A DNA stretch of 13,185 nucleotides, taken from assembly GCA_016208205.1 (NCBI GenBank), contig JACQYP010000019.1, forward strand, positions 1 through 13,185, in the 5' to 3' direction. Shown here piece after piece: positions 1 to 6,635 of this stretch. Each line of letters starts with the position of its first letter. Positions within the stretch are counted from its first letter, which is position 1. The notes beneath the pieces were generated by a model. It was not told the DNA's origin and searched no databases. It saw nothing but the letters and a program-made list of their open reading frames with translations. The position numbers were made by a program, and so were the translations under genes. This DNA comes from Candidatus Desantisiibacteriota bacterium. Lineage in GTDB: Bacteria; UBA9089; CG2-30-40-21.

Positions 1-213
1 ACTTAAGTTTTTCCGCAAAACATTAGCATACGGGTCAGGATAACGATTAAACGCAAGATGGGAACATGCTTGCTCTATCTTTTCCTGCACAAATCCCGGC
101 AGCGAATATGGATTCTCATGGGCATCCAGCTTTACCCGACAAGTAATATCCGGCACCTCATACGATTGCAACTCTTTTATCTCATCCCTTACAAATCCAT
201 TTAACCATTCCAT
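1..213 (-). CDS. hisC: Histidinol-phosphate aminotransferase, N-terminal part (runs off the window)
   Basis: The leftward frame starts at the ATG at 213-211 and stays open for 71 codons to the window edge. The visible protein has the N-terminal signature of class II PLP-dependent HisC: KLDAHENPY near residues 31-39, followed by NRYPDPYANVLRKNL. HisC transaminates imidazole-acetol phosphate to histidinol phosphate in histidine synthesis. The usual LDxNENP motif reads LDAHENP here, with His where Asn is common. No Shine-Dalgarno lies upstream of the ATG, and a plausible -10 box sits only 9 bases before it, so the mRNA may be nearly leaderless. The catalytic lysine region is outside the window. 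Close relatives (other aminotransferases of the same fold) cannot be fully excluded from 71 residues, but the RYPDP context favours HisC. Confidence 0.85.
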   Translation of the reverse strand, partial: MEWLNGFVRDEIKELQSYEVPDITCRVKLDAHENPYSLPGFVQEKIEQACSHLAFNRYPDPYANVLRKNLS

Positions 214-222
214 AGTTAGAAT

Positions 223-251
223 ATATTATCATATATTTTAATAAAATGCAA
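223..251 (-). promoter_or_regulatory. Possible sigma70 promoter of hisC
   Basis: Read leftward there is a -35-like TTGCAT (251-246), a 17-base spacer and a -10-like TAATAT (228-223). Transcription would start about 2-4 bases before the ATG at 213, giving a nearly leaderless transcript. This fits the lack of a ribosome binding site. The region is AT-rich, so chance matches are easy. Confidence 0.4.
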
Positions 252-263
252 GAATTTTTTTAC

Positions 264-292
264 TTGACCTGAATGGTTTTATAAAGTATAAT
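264..292 (+). promoter_or_regulatory. Strong sigma70-type promoter for the diguanylate cyclase
   Basis: TTGACC (264-269) and TATAAT (287-292) are separated by exactly 17 bases and point at the gene starting at 361. Transcription would start near 299, giving a leader of about 60 bases that contains a hairpin. It stands back to back with the putative hisC promoter. Confidence 0.75.
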
Positions 293-296
293 TATC

Positions 297-335
297 AGGT
301 ATCAGGGGTCAGCTCTTTACCTGACCCCTGACCCC
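297..335 (+). repeat. Heptamer-periodic hairpin in the leader of the diguanylate cyclase mRNA
   Basis: CAGGGGTCAG (303-312) and CTGACCCCTG (321-330) are a perfect 10-bp inverted repeat with an 8-base loop. Both sides have a 7-base period: AGGTATC then AGGGGTC on the left, CTGACCC twice on the right. It lies between the promoter and the AGGAGG ribosome binding site (344-349). There is no T-run after it, so it is not a standard terminator. It belongs to the family of intergenic palindromes found across this window. Confidence 0.8.
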
Positions 336-360
336 TATTATACAGGAGGTTATTAACAAC

Positions 361-1965
361 ATGCATCTTAATTTTCCACAACGAATGTTTAAGGTAGCAG
401 GTAAGACCAGATGGTTGATAATGCTGATGGTCATATTAATTGTTGAGATTTTTCCACAACAAGGGATGTCTCGCATCCAAATCTATGTTCTCATTATTGT
501 AGCTGCTATCTACAATATTGCGATTAGATTTATCCCCTGGCAAAAGCAGTGGCAGGACGGTAAGGGATACCGGATATGTTATGCTGAAAGCACATTAGAC
601 ATAGTGTTTATTAGCTGTATAATCTATCTTACCGGTGGACTTAAGAGTGATTTCTTCTTATTTTACTTTATAGTAATCATATTTGCCGCAATTTATTACA
701 ACCTAATGCGGTGTTTTTTTGTAACTACATGCATAAGTTTACTTTACATCTTGATTGGCATCTTAACCTCACCAACATATTCATGTTTGCTGCCTATTTT
801 TATGGGCAGACTTCCCTTGTTATTTGTTATAGCCGGATTTATCAGCTATCTGACACAAGAGCTTAAGGTTCAGAGTGAAGAATTGGCAATGGAAAAGGAA
901 AAGCTTCAGGCTCTTCTTGCCACCATGAAGGTAAACTTAAAGGAGATTGAGGAAAAAAGCAAGGTATTACATGAACTTTACAATGTCTCCTTAAAGATAG
1001 GAAGCACACTGGGTTTAGAGGAACAACTGTCTATTATCGCTGATGTTGCCGGTAATTTCCTGAAGGCAGATCTGACAACAATCAGCTTAGTTGATGAGAA
1101 GGGGATAGAGTTAAAGACATGTATGAGTAAAGGAAAGTTTTCCGGGGGAATTCTTACACGGGACAGGATGAAAATAGAGGATAGCTTGTTGGGCAATGTT
1201 ATTAAAACAGGTGAAGTGTTAAGTATTGATGACCTGCATAAAATAGGAGTATATTCATCTGGTCAAGAAATGTCATCCTTGCTTGCTTTGCCCTTAAAAA
1301 TAGAAAATAATACCATCGGTGTTTTTAGCTGCGCCTATGTTAAGCATAAGAAATTTAATAAGGATGATGTGAATTTTTTAGAGCTTATCAGTTCCCGGGC
1401 AGCGTTAGCAATAAATAATGCTAAACTTCATGAGGAGATAAGAAAATTAGCCATTACTGATGGTCTTACCGGACTTTATAACTACAGGTATTTTTATGAA
1501 AATCTGCGAAATGAGATAGAGAGATGCAAAAGGCTTAACTATGGAGGATTATCCCTGCTTTTTATAGATATTGACCATTTCAAGCAATTCAATGATCTGT
1601 ATGGGCATCAAAAAGGGGATATGGTTTTAGAAAGGGTAGGTATGATTTTGAGCATTCATACGAGAAAAACAGATGTAGCGGCTCGCTATGGTGGTGAAGA
1701 GTTTGTGATTATTGCCCCTGGGACACCAAAGGAAAACAGCCTTTTACTGGGGGAACGAATAAGAAGTGCAGTCTCTGAAAAATTATTCAGCCACGAAGAA
1801 AAAACTCAAAATAACATTACCTTTCCGGTAACAGTAAGTATCGGCACAGCTACATTTCCAAATGATGCCGGCAATCAGGAAGAGTTGATTAAATGTGCAG
1901 ATAATGCCCTTTATAACGCAAAAAATACTGGAAGAGATAGGGTGGTTGGTTGGACTTCTCAGTAG
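361..1965 (+). CDS. Membrane-anchored GAF-GGDEF diguanylate cyclase
   Basis: This 534-residue protein is predicted to make cyclic di-GMP from two GTP at the inner face of the membrane. Residues about 15-165 form several hydrophobic membrane segments. They are followed by a charged coiled coil (about 165-210), a GAF sensor domain (about 215-355) and a C-terminal GGDEF domain (about 365-530). The catalytic motif is GGEEF at 444-448, with the metal-binding FIDIDHF at 401-407. An intact RxxD inhibitory site (RKTD, 435-438) stands five residues before GGEEF, so product inhibition is expected. The start is supported by AGGAGG ten bases upstream of the ATG. It is the only rightward gene here and has its own promoter. 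The GAF ligand cannot be told from sequence. Confidence 0.93.
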   Translation: MHLNFPQRMFKVAGKTRWLIMLMVILIVEIFPQQGMSRIQIYVLIIVAAIYNIAIRFIPWQKQWQDGKGYRICYAESTLDIVFISCIIYLTGGLKSDFFLFYFIVIIFAAIYYNLMRCFFVTTCISLLYILIGILTSPTYSCLLPIFMGRLPLLFVIAGFISYLTQELKVQSEELAMEKEKLQALLATMKVNLKEIEEKSKVLHELYNVSLKIGSTLGLEEQLSIIADVAGNFLKADLTTISLVDEKGIELKTCMSKGKFSGGILTRDRMKIEDSLLGNVIKTGEVLSIDDLHKIGVYSSGQEMSSLLALPLKIENNTIGVFSCAYVKHKKFNKDDVNFLELISSRAALAINNAKLHEEIRKLAITDGLTGLYNYRYFYENLRNEIERCKRLNYGGLSLLFIDIDHFKQFNDLYGHQKGDMVLERVGMILSIHTRKTDVAARYGGEEFVIIAPGTPKENSLLLGERIRSAVSEKLFSHEEKTQNNITFPVTVSIGTATFPNDAGNQEELIKCADNALYNAKNTGRDRVVGWTSQ

Positions 1966-1995
1966 GTGAAAATAAACGACCTTTACCCCTTGTAT

Positions 1996-2117
1996 TTCGA
2001 CAGACAGGAAACGGTTCAAGGTTAGAACTTCGCATTGATGGGTTTCACCCATCAATACCGGTTATAGTTCAAGGGTTAAGAGAGCAAACCATCAACCGTG
2101 AACCATACAACCTGAGT
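1996..2117. repeat. Composite palindromic repeat between the convergent cyclase and pgsA genes
   Basis: The core is a perfect hairpin, ATTGATGGGT-TTC-ACCCATCAAT (2034-2056, 10-bp stem). It is followed by heptamer-periodic arms with GGTT-type units (2060-2080) pairing imperfectly with AACC-type units (2088-2117, for example AACCATC, AACCGTG, AACCATA). No run of T follows the stem on either strand, so intrinsic termination is not evident, though the hairpin could protect the converging 3' ends. The core shares 14 identical bases with the repeat at 10054-10067. Confidence 0.75.
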
Positions 2118-2142
2118 AGTTACGAGAAATTATATCTATACA

Positions 2143-2691
2143 TCAACATGACTTGAGTTTTGTACTACCCCGAAAGATGTAATCAATAGTAGAGATGATG
2201 GTTATGGCTACAGTTAAAAAGATTATCCAGCGAAGATACTGATATGGAAGATTTAGCAGACAAAGAAGAATGGTTGTCATCTGAAAAAATGTGGTCATCT
2301 TGCCATAGATACTTGGTTTAAGACTGCTATTTTTTGTACCGAAAAGATAAACAACCAACCATCCTATCGAGATAATAAACTCTCGACCAACCACCAGCAT
2401 AATAACCCATAAAGGAAGTTTATCTGCAATATTTAATCCTATAACGACAAAGGCTGAAACCAGCAGAAGCTTATCAGCTAACGGATCCAAAAACATTCCT
2501 AATGCTGTTTGCTGATCAAAACTGCGAGCAATGAATCCATCCAGGGCATCTGTAAGAATAAAAAAAATAAAAATACCAAGTGCTGTATATTGAAAGGCTA
2601 CAATGGACTGGTAATATCCATAGGTCATGAAAATAACAAAAACAGGCACTAATAATATACGAAGGATTGTAATCTTATTTGCCAGTGTCAT
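2143..2691 (-). CDS. pgsA: CDP-diacylglycerol-glycerol-3-phosphate 3-phosphatidyltransferase
   Basis: This 182-residue integral membrane enzyme is predicted to join glycerol-3-phosphate to CDP-diacylglycerol, the committed step toward phosphatidylglycerol and cardiolipin. The CDP-alcohol phosphotransferase motif D-x2-D-G-x2-A-R-x8-G-x3-D-x3-D is complete at residues 48-73 (D48, D51, G52, A55, R56, G65, D69, D73). The chain starts with the typical LANKITILRILLVP and has four to five hydrophobic segments. Length is normal for PgsA. A G-rich GGGGGTGATG stretch lies upstream of the ATG as a possible ribosome binding site. The gene is the last of the leftward series and has its own likely promoter inside the palindromic gap upstream. 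Related CDP-alcohol transferases have the same motif, but the N-terminus and length favour PgsA. Confidence 0.93.
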   Translation of the reverse strand: MTLANKITILRILLVPVFVIFMTYGYYQSIVAFQYTALGIFIFFILTDALDGFIARSFDQQTALGMFLDPLADKLLLVSAFVVIGLNIADKLPLWVIMLVVGREFIISIGWLVVYLFGTKNSSLKPSIYGKMTTFFQMTTILLCLLNLPYQYLRWIIFLTVAITIISTIDYIFRGSTKLKSC

Positions 2692-2724
2692 GCTTTTATC
2701 ATCACCCCCACCATAGCATGCGGG

Positions 2725-2964
2725 AGTCAGAATTATAAGGTATTATACTCAATGTTCAAGTTTTTCATTATGAATAACTGTAAACTGTAAAATGGATAAT
2801 GGAAAATTGAAAATTAGTGTATTTTGCATGGTTTTAGCATTCTTCTTAAGTTCTTTCATTTTACATTTCTCATTTTACAGTAGCCATTTTACAGTTCTTC
2901 GCCTTTGTCTCTTGTGATAGCCTGAACGCTTACAAAAAACTTGAACATCGAGTATTAGCTCTGT
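2725..2964. repeat. Nested inverted repeat filling the lytic transglycosylase-pgsA gap
   Basis: The outer arms CTCAATGTTCAAGTTTTT (2749-2766) and its reverse complement at 2936-2953 match in 17 of 18 positions and extend a few bases further. Inside is a perfect 13-bp inverted repeat, AACTGTAAAATGG (2783-2795) with CCATTTTACAGTT (2884-2896). The inner left arm has a 7-base period (AACTGTA, ATAATGG, AAAATTG-like units). The inner right arm repeats CATTTTACA with a 14-base period. The 22 bases at 2725-2746 are identical to 6656-6677. I see no gene in this gap. Confidence 0.8.
2732..2759 (-). promoter_or_regulatory. Likely promoter of pgsA inside the palindromic repeat
   Basis: Read leftward, TTGAAC (2759-2754) and TATAAT (2737-2732) are 16 bases apart and stand about 40 bases before the pgsA ATG. 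The -10 box lies in the 22-base segment that recurs at 6656-6677, and the -35 lies in the outer arm of the inverted repeat. Confidence 0.55.
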
Positions 2965-2967
2965 ATT

Positions 2968-3615
2968 CTATGCCTTGCTATTCTGCTTAAACTGCAATAT
3001 ATCTTTTACCATTTGTACATTCTTAAACCATTCATAATTCCACATTACCTTCTTGATAAACCCTCTGGTCTCTTCAAAGGGTATTTGAGCTATAAACTCA
3101 TCACCATCCCTTTGTCCATTCATAGCAGAGTCAAGGCATGGAGCATTATCTATCTTTTTCTCAAGTATCCACTTCTGCACATTAGCCGAACCACCGTTAT
3201 ATGCAGCCAGGACAAGATACATATCTCCATTAAACTGTTTTTTCAATCTTGCAAGATAGTAAAGCCCTATCCGAAGATTTATCTCTGGATTGTTCAGGTC
3301 AGAAGCAACAAAAGACTTTATTTTCAGCTTTTTTGCCATCTCCTTTCCTGTTTCAGGCATAATCTGCATCAGTCCAATTGCTCCCCTCGGAGATTGGGCA
3401 TAGGGTTGAAAATTCGATTCCACCTTGATAACAGCTGAGCTTAAAAGCGGATCCAACCCATGCAATTCACTATACTTATAGATAAGTTCCTTATAGAATA
3501 CAGGGCTTATCATATCCCAAAACCAATTGGAATTTGCCAGAAGGATAAATACGGCACATAATACAACCAACCCTAAAACTAAGGAATTAAATATGCTTTT
3601 GATGATATTCTTCAT
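2968..3615 (-). CDS. Membrane-anchored lytic transglycosylase (Slt family)
   Basis: The 215-residue protein starts at the ATG at 3615, which overlaps the miaB stop in an ATGA, so it is translationally coupled to miaB. An in-frame ATG 30 bases further upstream lies inside miaB and is less likely. Residues about 8-28 form one hydrophobic segment, an N-terminal anchor that puts the domain in the periplasm. The Slt-type goose-lysozyme-like domain follows. The catalytic Glu is E66 in KVESNF, followed by SPRGAIGLMQIMPETG (about 76-91) and the conserved AAYNGG. Such enzymes cleave peptidoglycan between MurNAc and GlcNAc, leaving 1,6-anhydro ends. The protein is short, with no additional binding domain. 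It resembles the compact transglycosylases often encoded beside core genes; a precise subtype is not claimed. Confidence 0.9.
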   Translation of the reverse strand: MKNIIKSIFNSLVLGLVVLCAVFILLANSNWFWDMISPVFYKELIYKYSELHGLDPLLSSAVIKVESNFQPYAQSPRGAIGLMQIMPETGKEMAKKLKIKSFVASDLNNPEINLRIGLYYLARLKKQFNGDMYLVLAAYNGGSANVQKWILEKKIDNAPCLDSAMNGQRDGDEFIAQIPFEETRGFIKKVMWNYEWFKNVQMVKDILQFKQNSKA

Positions 3616-5054
3616 TCGTCTACAAACACTCCCTTTAAGCTCCAATTATTCGCACTAACAATTCTTACCATGCCAATATCACCTATTTGTAGGGGCAGGT
3701 CTTGTACCTGCCCTCTTCTGTGAATTTTTGCAGGCACAACTACAACCTTATCACCCCTTGTTCTCCCGAGTAAAGAGCCCTCATCTGCCAGAGGTACTGC
3801 CTCTGCCGGGGGTAGCACCTCCTTTGGGTTTTTTTCATCAAGCAAAACCTCTTGAACGCTGCCAACCAGAGCCTGATTTATCTGCATGGAAATAGCCTTT
3901 TGCACATCTAAGAGTTCTTTTAATCTTCGGGTTTTTTCCTCTTCAGGCAACTGGTCATGGAATTTGCAGGCAGGCGTACCCTCTCTTGGAGAATACTTAA
4001 AACAGAAGGCTGTATCAAACCCTATCTCTTTCACCAACTTCATGGTATCCTCAAAATCACTTACTGTCTCACCAGGAAATCCTACAATCAAATCTGTAGT
4101 AATAGAAGGGCTCTGATATACCTGACGAATCCCTTCTACTATTCGTTTATAGTGATCAACAGTATATCCCCTTCTCATAAGCCTTAGAACATGATCGGAA
4201 CCGGATTGAACCGGCAAATGAAAATGCTGACAAACCTTTGGTAATTCAGGGAATAGATCTATTAAATCCTTTGTGATGTCTCTCGGATGTGAGGTAAGAA
4301 AACGGATTCGCATTAATCCATCAATGGAGGAAATATCACGAAGCAATCCGCCAAAACTCTCATTGATATCGCGTCCATAGGCAAGTATATTTTGTCCTAA
4401 AAGGGTTATTTCCTTGCAACCTGCATCTACCAATAACTCTATTTCTCTTATTATCTCGATTCTTTCTCTGCTTCTTGGTTTACCACGCACATAGGGCACA
4501 ATACAATAAGAGCAATAATTATCGCACCCAAGGATAACCGATATGAAAGATTTTAATCCATTTTCATGTTTCAATCCATGCCCTTGCATGAGGGACGACA
4601 TATCCGGATACAGGCAAGAAGACTCCCCTGTATAAACCCTTTCCCTCTTTATTGAGTATTCCTCTTTAACAAAAGGGGTCAGGGGGTTATCCCACCCATT
4701 CCCTTTCAGAATATTGGGTAATTGGGCAATCATACCTGTCCCAATAACAAAATCTATTTCAGGAAATCTATGTACCAGTTTTTCACCAAGCCGCTGAGCC
4801 ATGCAACCAGATACAATTATCCTTAAATCCTCATGTAATTTTTTTCTGACAGATAGTTCCCCAAGTTTACTTAACACCTTATCTTCTGCATGCTTGCGAA
4901 TACTACAGGTATTAATCAAGACAAGAGAGGCACATTCTTCGTCATCTGTTAAGTTATATCCATTATCTTCCAGAATACGGGATATAACATCTGAATCATA
5001 CTTATTCATCTGACAGCCATAAGTGATGATATATGCCATCTTTTTCTGAATCAT
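3612..5054 (-). CDS. miaB: tRNA-2-methylthio-N6-dimethylallyladenosine synthase
   Basis: MiaB is a radical-SAM methylthiotransferase that adds the 2-methylthio group to i6A37 of tRNA. The 480-residue protein has the N-terminal cluster cysteines C14, C50 and C84 (TYGCQMN, LINTCSIRKHAE, VSGCMAQR). The radical-SAM cluster is C177-x3-C181-x2-C184 (GCDNYCSYCIVPYVRG), and a TRAM domain ends in WSLKGVF. I chose the ATG at 5054 because GTGGAG lies nine bases upstream; a GTG at 5069 is also possible. Two stretches are longer than usual. One is a linker at about 118-160 (NGWDNPLTPF and following). The other is an 11-residue insert in the TRAM domain (446-456) encoded by a palindromic repeat. The frame is intact. 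The INTCSIRKHAE motif favours MiaB over MtaB or RimO. Confidence 0.95.
   Translation of the reverse strand: MIQKKMAYIITYGCQMNKYDSDVISRILEDNGYNLTDDEECASLVLINTCSIRKHAEDKVLSKLGELSVRKKLHEDLRIIVSGCMAQRLGEKLVHRFPEIDFVIGTGMIAQLPNILKGNGWDNPLTPFVKEEYSIKRERVYTGESSCLYPDMSSLMQGHGLKHENGLKSFISVILGCDNYCSYCIVPYVRGKPRSRERIEIIREIELLVDAGCKEITLLGQNILAYGRDINESFGGLLRDISSIDGLMRIRFLTSHPRDITKDLIDLFPELPKVCQHFHLPVQSGSDHVLRLMRRGYTVDHYKRIVEGIRQVYQSPSITTDLIVGFPGETVSDFEDTMKLVKEIGFDTAFCFKYSPREGTPACKFHDQLPEEEKTRRLKELLDVQKAISMQINQALVGSVQEVLLDEKNPKEVLPPAEAVPLADEGSLLGRTRGDKVVVVPAKIHRRGQVQDLPLQIGDIGMVRIVSANNWSLKGVFVDE
3687..3719. repeat. Palindromic element inside the miaB reading frame
   Basis: GGGCAGGT (3693-3700), loop CTTGT, ACCTGCCC (3706-3713) form a perfect 8-bp hairpin inside miaB. 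On the miaB strand it encodes RRGQVQDLPLQ (residues 446-456), between the VVVVPA strand and IGDIGMVRIV of the TRAM domain. Typical MiaB proteins have only a short turn there. The 33-base length keeps the frame. Confidence 0.75.
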
Positions 5055-5069
5055 ATAGAAACACTCCAC

Positions 5070-5162
5070 ATTTCAATCCACGCTCCGCACGAAAACAACC
5101 GTAACACAGACATTCTTGTCTGTGTCTGTTACCAATCCACGCCCCTGTGCAACGGAGTCGAC
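5070..5162 (-). CRISPR. Degenerate type I-C-like CRISPR repeat pair (relic, not a working array)
   Basis: Read leftward, 5162-5131 starts GTCGACTCC and ends GGGGCGTGGATTGGT, 32 bases in all. That is the length, 5' GTCG and 3' GCGTGGATTG of type I-C repeats. A second copy at about 5101-5070 ends GGAGCGTGGATTGAAAT, which matches the I-C 3' end very well, but its 5' half is eroded. The two are 29 bases apart, shorter than usual I-C spacers, and the interval is a hairpin rather than an ordinary spacer. No cas gene is in the window. A chance resemblance of one copy is possible; two in the same orientation is less easily dismissed. Confidence 0.4.
5101..5132. repeat. Hairpin between the two CRISPR-like repeats, upstream of miaB
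   Basis: ACACAGACA (5104-5112), loop TTCT, TGTCTGTGT (5117-5125) is a perfect 9-bp stem. An outer GTAACA/TGTTAC pair extends it with a two-base bulge. A separate 12-bp perfect palindrome, GGAGTCGACTCC, lies at 5154-5165. No T-run follows on either strand. Confidence 0.7.
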
Positions 5163-5177
5163 TCCAAACAACAAAAC

Positions 5178-5456
5178 TTAAGAACCCTCTACCTTTTTCT
5201 TCATTATCTTTCCAGGCTTAAAAATAGACACCTTTTTAGATTCAATGGGAACAACTGAACCTGTACGAGGATTCCTGCCAACCCTTGATCTTCGTGATTT
5301 CACCTTAAATATTCCAAAATTTCTTAATTCTACCTTATCTCCAGCAGATAATGCTTCAGTAATTCCGTCCAATACACCCTCAACTACATTTTTAATATCC
5401 TGTTGAGTTAATCCTGTCTGTTGTGCAATCTTTACAACCAAGTCCCGCTTCGTCAT
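5178..5456 (-). CDS. hup: HU-family DNA-binding protein
   Basis: This is a 92-residue histone-like protein with the family's normal length. It carries helical MTKRDLVVKIAQQTGL, the strand region VELRNFGIFKVKSRRSR and the DNA-binding arm signature GRNPRTG at about residues 61-67. HU dimers bend DNA and compact the nucleoid. The start is firm: AGGAGG stands seven bases before the ATG. A basic C-terminal tail (PGKIMKKKVEGS) is typical of HU. IHF subunits share the fold, but a lone gene of this kind is best called HU. It stands between two repeat-filled gaps, downstream of the alanine-rich gene. Confidence 0.95.
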   Translation of the reverse strand: MTKRDLVVKIAQQTGLTQQDIKNVVEGVLDGITEALSAGDKVELRNFGIFKVKSRRSRVGRNPRTGSVVPIESKKVSIFKPGKIMKKKVEGS

Positions 5457-5478
5457 ACTCTTACCTCCTCGTATAATT

Positions 5479-5578
5479 AGGCTGTAGACTGAAGGCTGTT
5501 AGTTCGTAGGTTTGAAGAACCTGCCTCTCTCGCCTTTATTTTCCTAACAGTCTACAGGCTATTCACCTTCAGCCTTAT
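5479..5578. repeat. Heptamer-periodic palindrome, copy A, between the alanine-rich gene and HU
   Basis: The left arm is made of 7-base units (AGGCTGT, AGACTGA, AGGCTGT, TAGTTCG, TAGGTTT). The right arm carries the complementary type (ACAGTCT, ACAGGCT, then TTCAGCCT). CTGTAGACTG (5482-5491) pairs perfectly with CAGTCTACAG (5548-5557). The segment CTCGCCTTTATTTTC (5529-5543) and the end CTATTCACCTTCAGCCT are identical to copy B at 9473-9574. It fills the gap almost from the upstream stop codon to the HU ribosome binding site. Confidence 0.8.
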
Positions 5579-5582
5579 TTCA

Positions 5583-6599
5583 TTAAAAACCGCTTTTAAC
5601 TGCTTTTTGAGCATCTATCAGGATAGAAGTTGCCTTTTCCCTTTCCAATCTTGCCCTTTCTACTGCAACCCTTGCCTGTTCCTCAGCTATCTTACCTACG
5701 TTTGCCTCAGCCATAGCCTTTGTTTGAGCCAGCTTTGCAGAGGTTATCTTGACTTGTGCCCAACGGGCTGCGGCTCGAGATCCCTCAGCCGAAGCCAATG
5801 CCTTTGCCTCTGACCTTTCTGCAGCCTCAACCATTGCCTTTGCCTCTTCTTCAGCAGCTCTGGCAGCTTGAGATTGGGAAATTGCCTTAGCCTCTGCTGC
5901 CCTTGCCATCTCTGCAGTTGCTTCTGCCTTTGCCGTAGCAGCAGAGATAGATTCAATTGCCAGCCGCATCCTTCTTTTTATTTCATCAACTACCCTATCC
6001 TTATATCTTGCTTTTTCTTCGCAAGCCTTCGCCACATCAACCTCAGCCTTAGCCTTAGTAGAAAATTCTATTGATTTTCCGGTCAAGCCATGTGCCAGAG
6101 CATCAGATGCTATGGAAAGAAAATTTTCCGCAGTTTGCTTATGGGTTTTAGCCTCTGTCCATGATATTTCTGCATCTTGCTGGGCCACACCAAACTCTGC
6201 CTTCAGCTTAGCCTCAGCAGCATTGGCATCCTCTACTGCAGCATTAGCACTTATTTCTGAAGCTCGAGCTGCTTCAGCTGCAGCTAAAGCCATCTTTTCG
6301 CTCGATATAGCTGACTCTGCCCGGGACAAAGCCTTTTTCTTGGAGGCATAAAGTGCCCTGGATATAGCATCTGCCTGAGCAAGAGACTCATCAGCTGCCT
6401 TAGCGTCAGATACTGCCTCTGCCTCTGCAATCCCGGCTGCCTCTGCCTCTGCCAAAGCCCTTGCTTCTGATGCCCACGCTGCCTCTACCTTAGCCTGCAA
6501 CTCCTCTATTGTGGTTGTTTCATCTGGTGAGGCTACAGCAAGAGAAGCTACAAGGATAAACATACCTGTATAACCTATGATTCGATGATACTGTTGCAT
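5583..6599 (-). CDS. Secreted alanine-rich, long-helix coiled-coil protein of unknown function
   Basis: I do not recognise a family for this 338-residue protein. Residues 1-24 are a signal peptide: MQQYHR, the hydrophobic IIGYTGMFILVASLAVA, and likely cleavage near AVA-S or VAS-P. The rest is about one third alanine, mixed with Glu, Lys, Ser and Arg. Proline appears only just after the signal peptide, and there is a single cysteine in KACEEKARY. Runs such as AEAEAAGIAEAEA and AAEAKAISQSQAARAAEEEAKA indicate one long helix or coiled coil, probably periplasmic. A less repetitive stretch at about 145-215 may separate two helical halves. The start is supported by AGGAGGTG about ten bases upstream. 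Low complexity makes homology calls unreliable; TolA-like or surface-fibre roles are speculation. Confidence 0.8.
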   Translation of the reverse strand: MQQYHRIIGYTGMFILVASLAVASPDETTTIEELQAKVEAAWASEARALAEAEAAGIAEAEAVSDAKAADESLAQADAISRALYASKKKALSRAESAISSEKMALAAAEAARASEISANAAVEDANAAEAKLKAEFGVAQQDAEISWTEAKTHKQTAENFLSIASDALAHGLTGKSIEFSTKAKAEVDVAKACEEKARYKDRVVDEIKRRMRLAIESISAATAKAEATAEMARAAEAKAISQSQAARAAEEEAKAMVEAAERSEAKALASAEGSRAAARWAQVKITSAKLAQTKAMAEANVGKIAEEQARVAVERARLEREKATSILIDAQKAVKSGF

Positions 6600-6635
6600 C
6601 TTCTTTAATCACCTCCTTGTTAAAAACTGAACAAA

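Noticed and set aside
2034..2056. Rho-independent terminator between the convergent genes
   Set aside because: The stem is perfect, but no T-run follows on either strand; it matches a dispersed repeat core instead.
1950..2156. Rightward open frame after the diguanylate cyclase
   Set aside because: It overlaps the cyclase end, has no ribosome binding site, and consists mostly of palindromic repeat translated by chance.
3013..4187. Rightward open frames across the lytic transglycosylase and miaB genes
   Set aside because: They are opposite strongly conserved coding sequence and have no family signature or ribosome binding site.
4669..4700. Stretch in miaB resembling the GGGGTCAG leader repeat (encodes NPLTPF)
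   Set aside because: It lies in an unusually long linker and shares short CTGACCCC words with 321-335, but no clear hairpin or period is present, so a repeat origin is not supported.
5070..5162. Working CRISPR array
   Set aside because: Only two degenerate repeat-like units, a hairpin instead of a normal spacer, and no cas genes; kept only as a possible relic.
5607..6351. Several open frames antisense to or overlapping the alanine-rich gene
   Set aside because: They arise from the GC-rich alanine codons; they have no ribosome binding sites and give low-complexity Leu/Cys/Ser-rich products.
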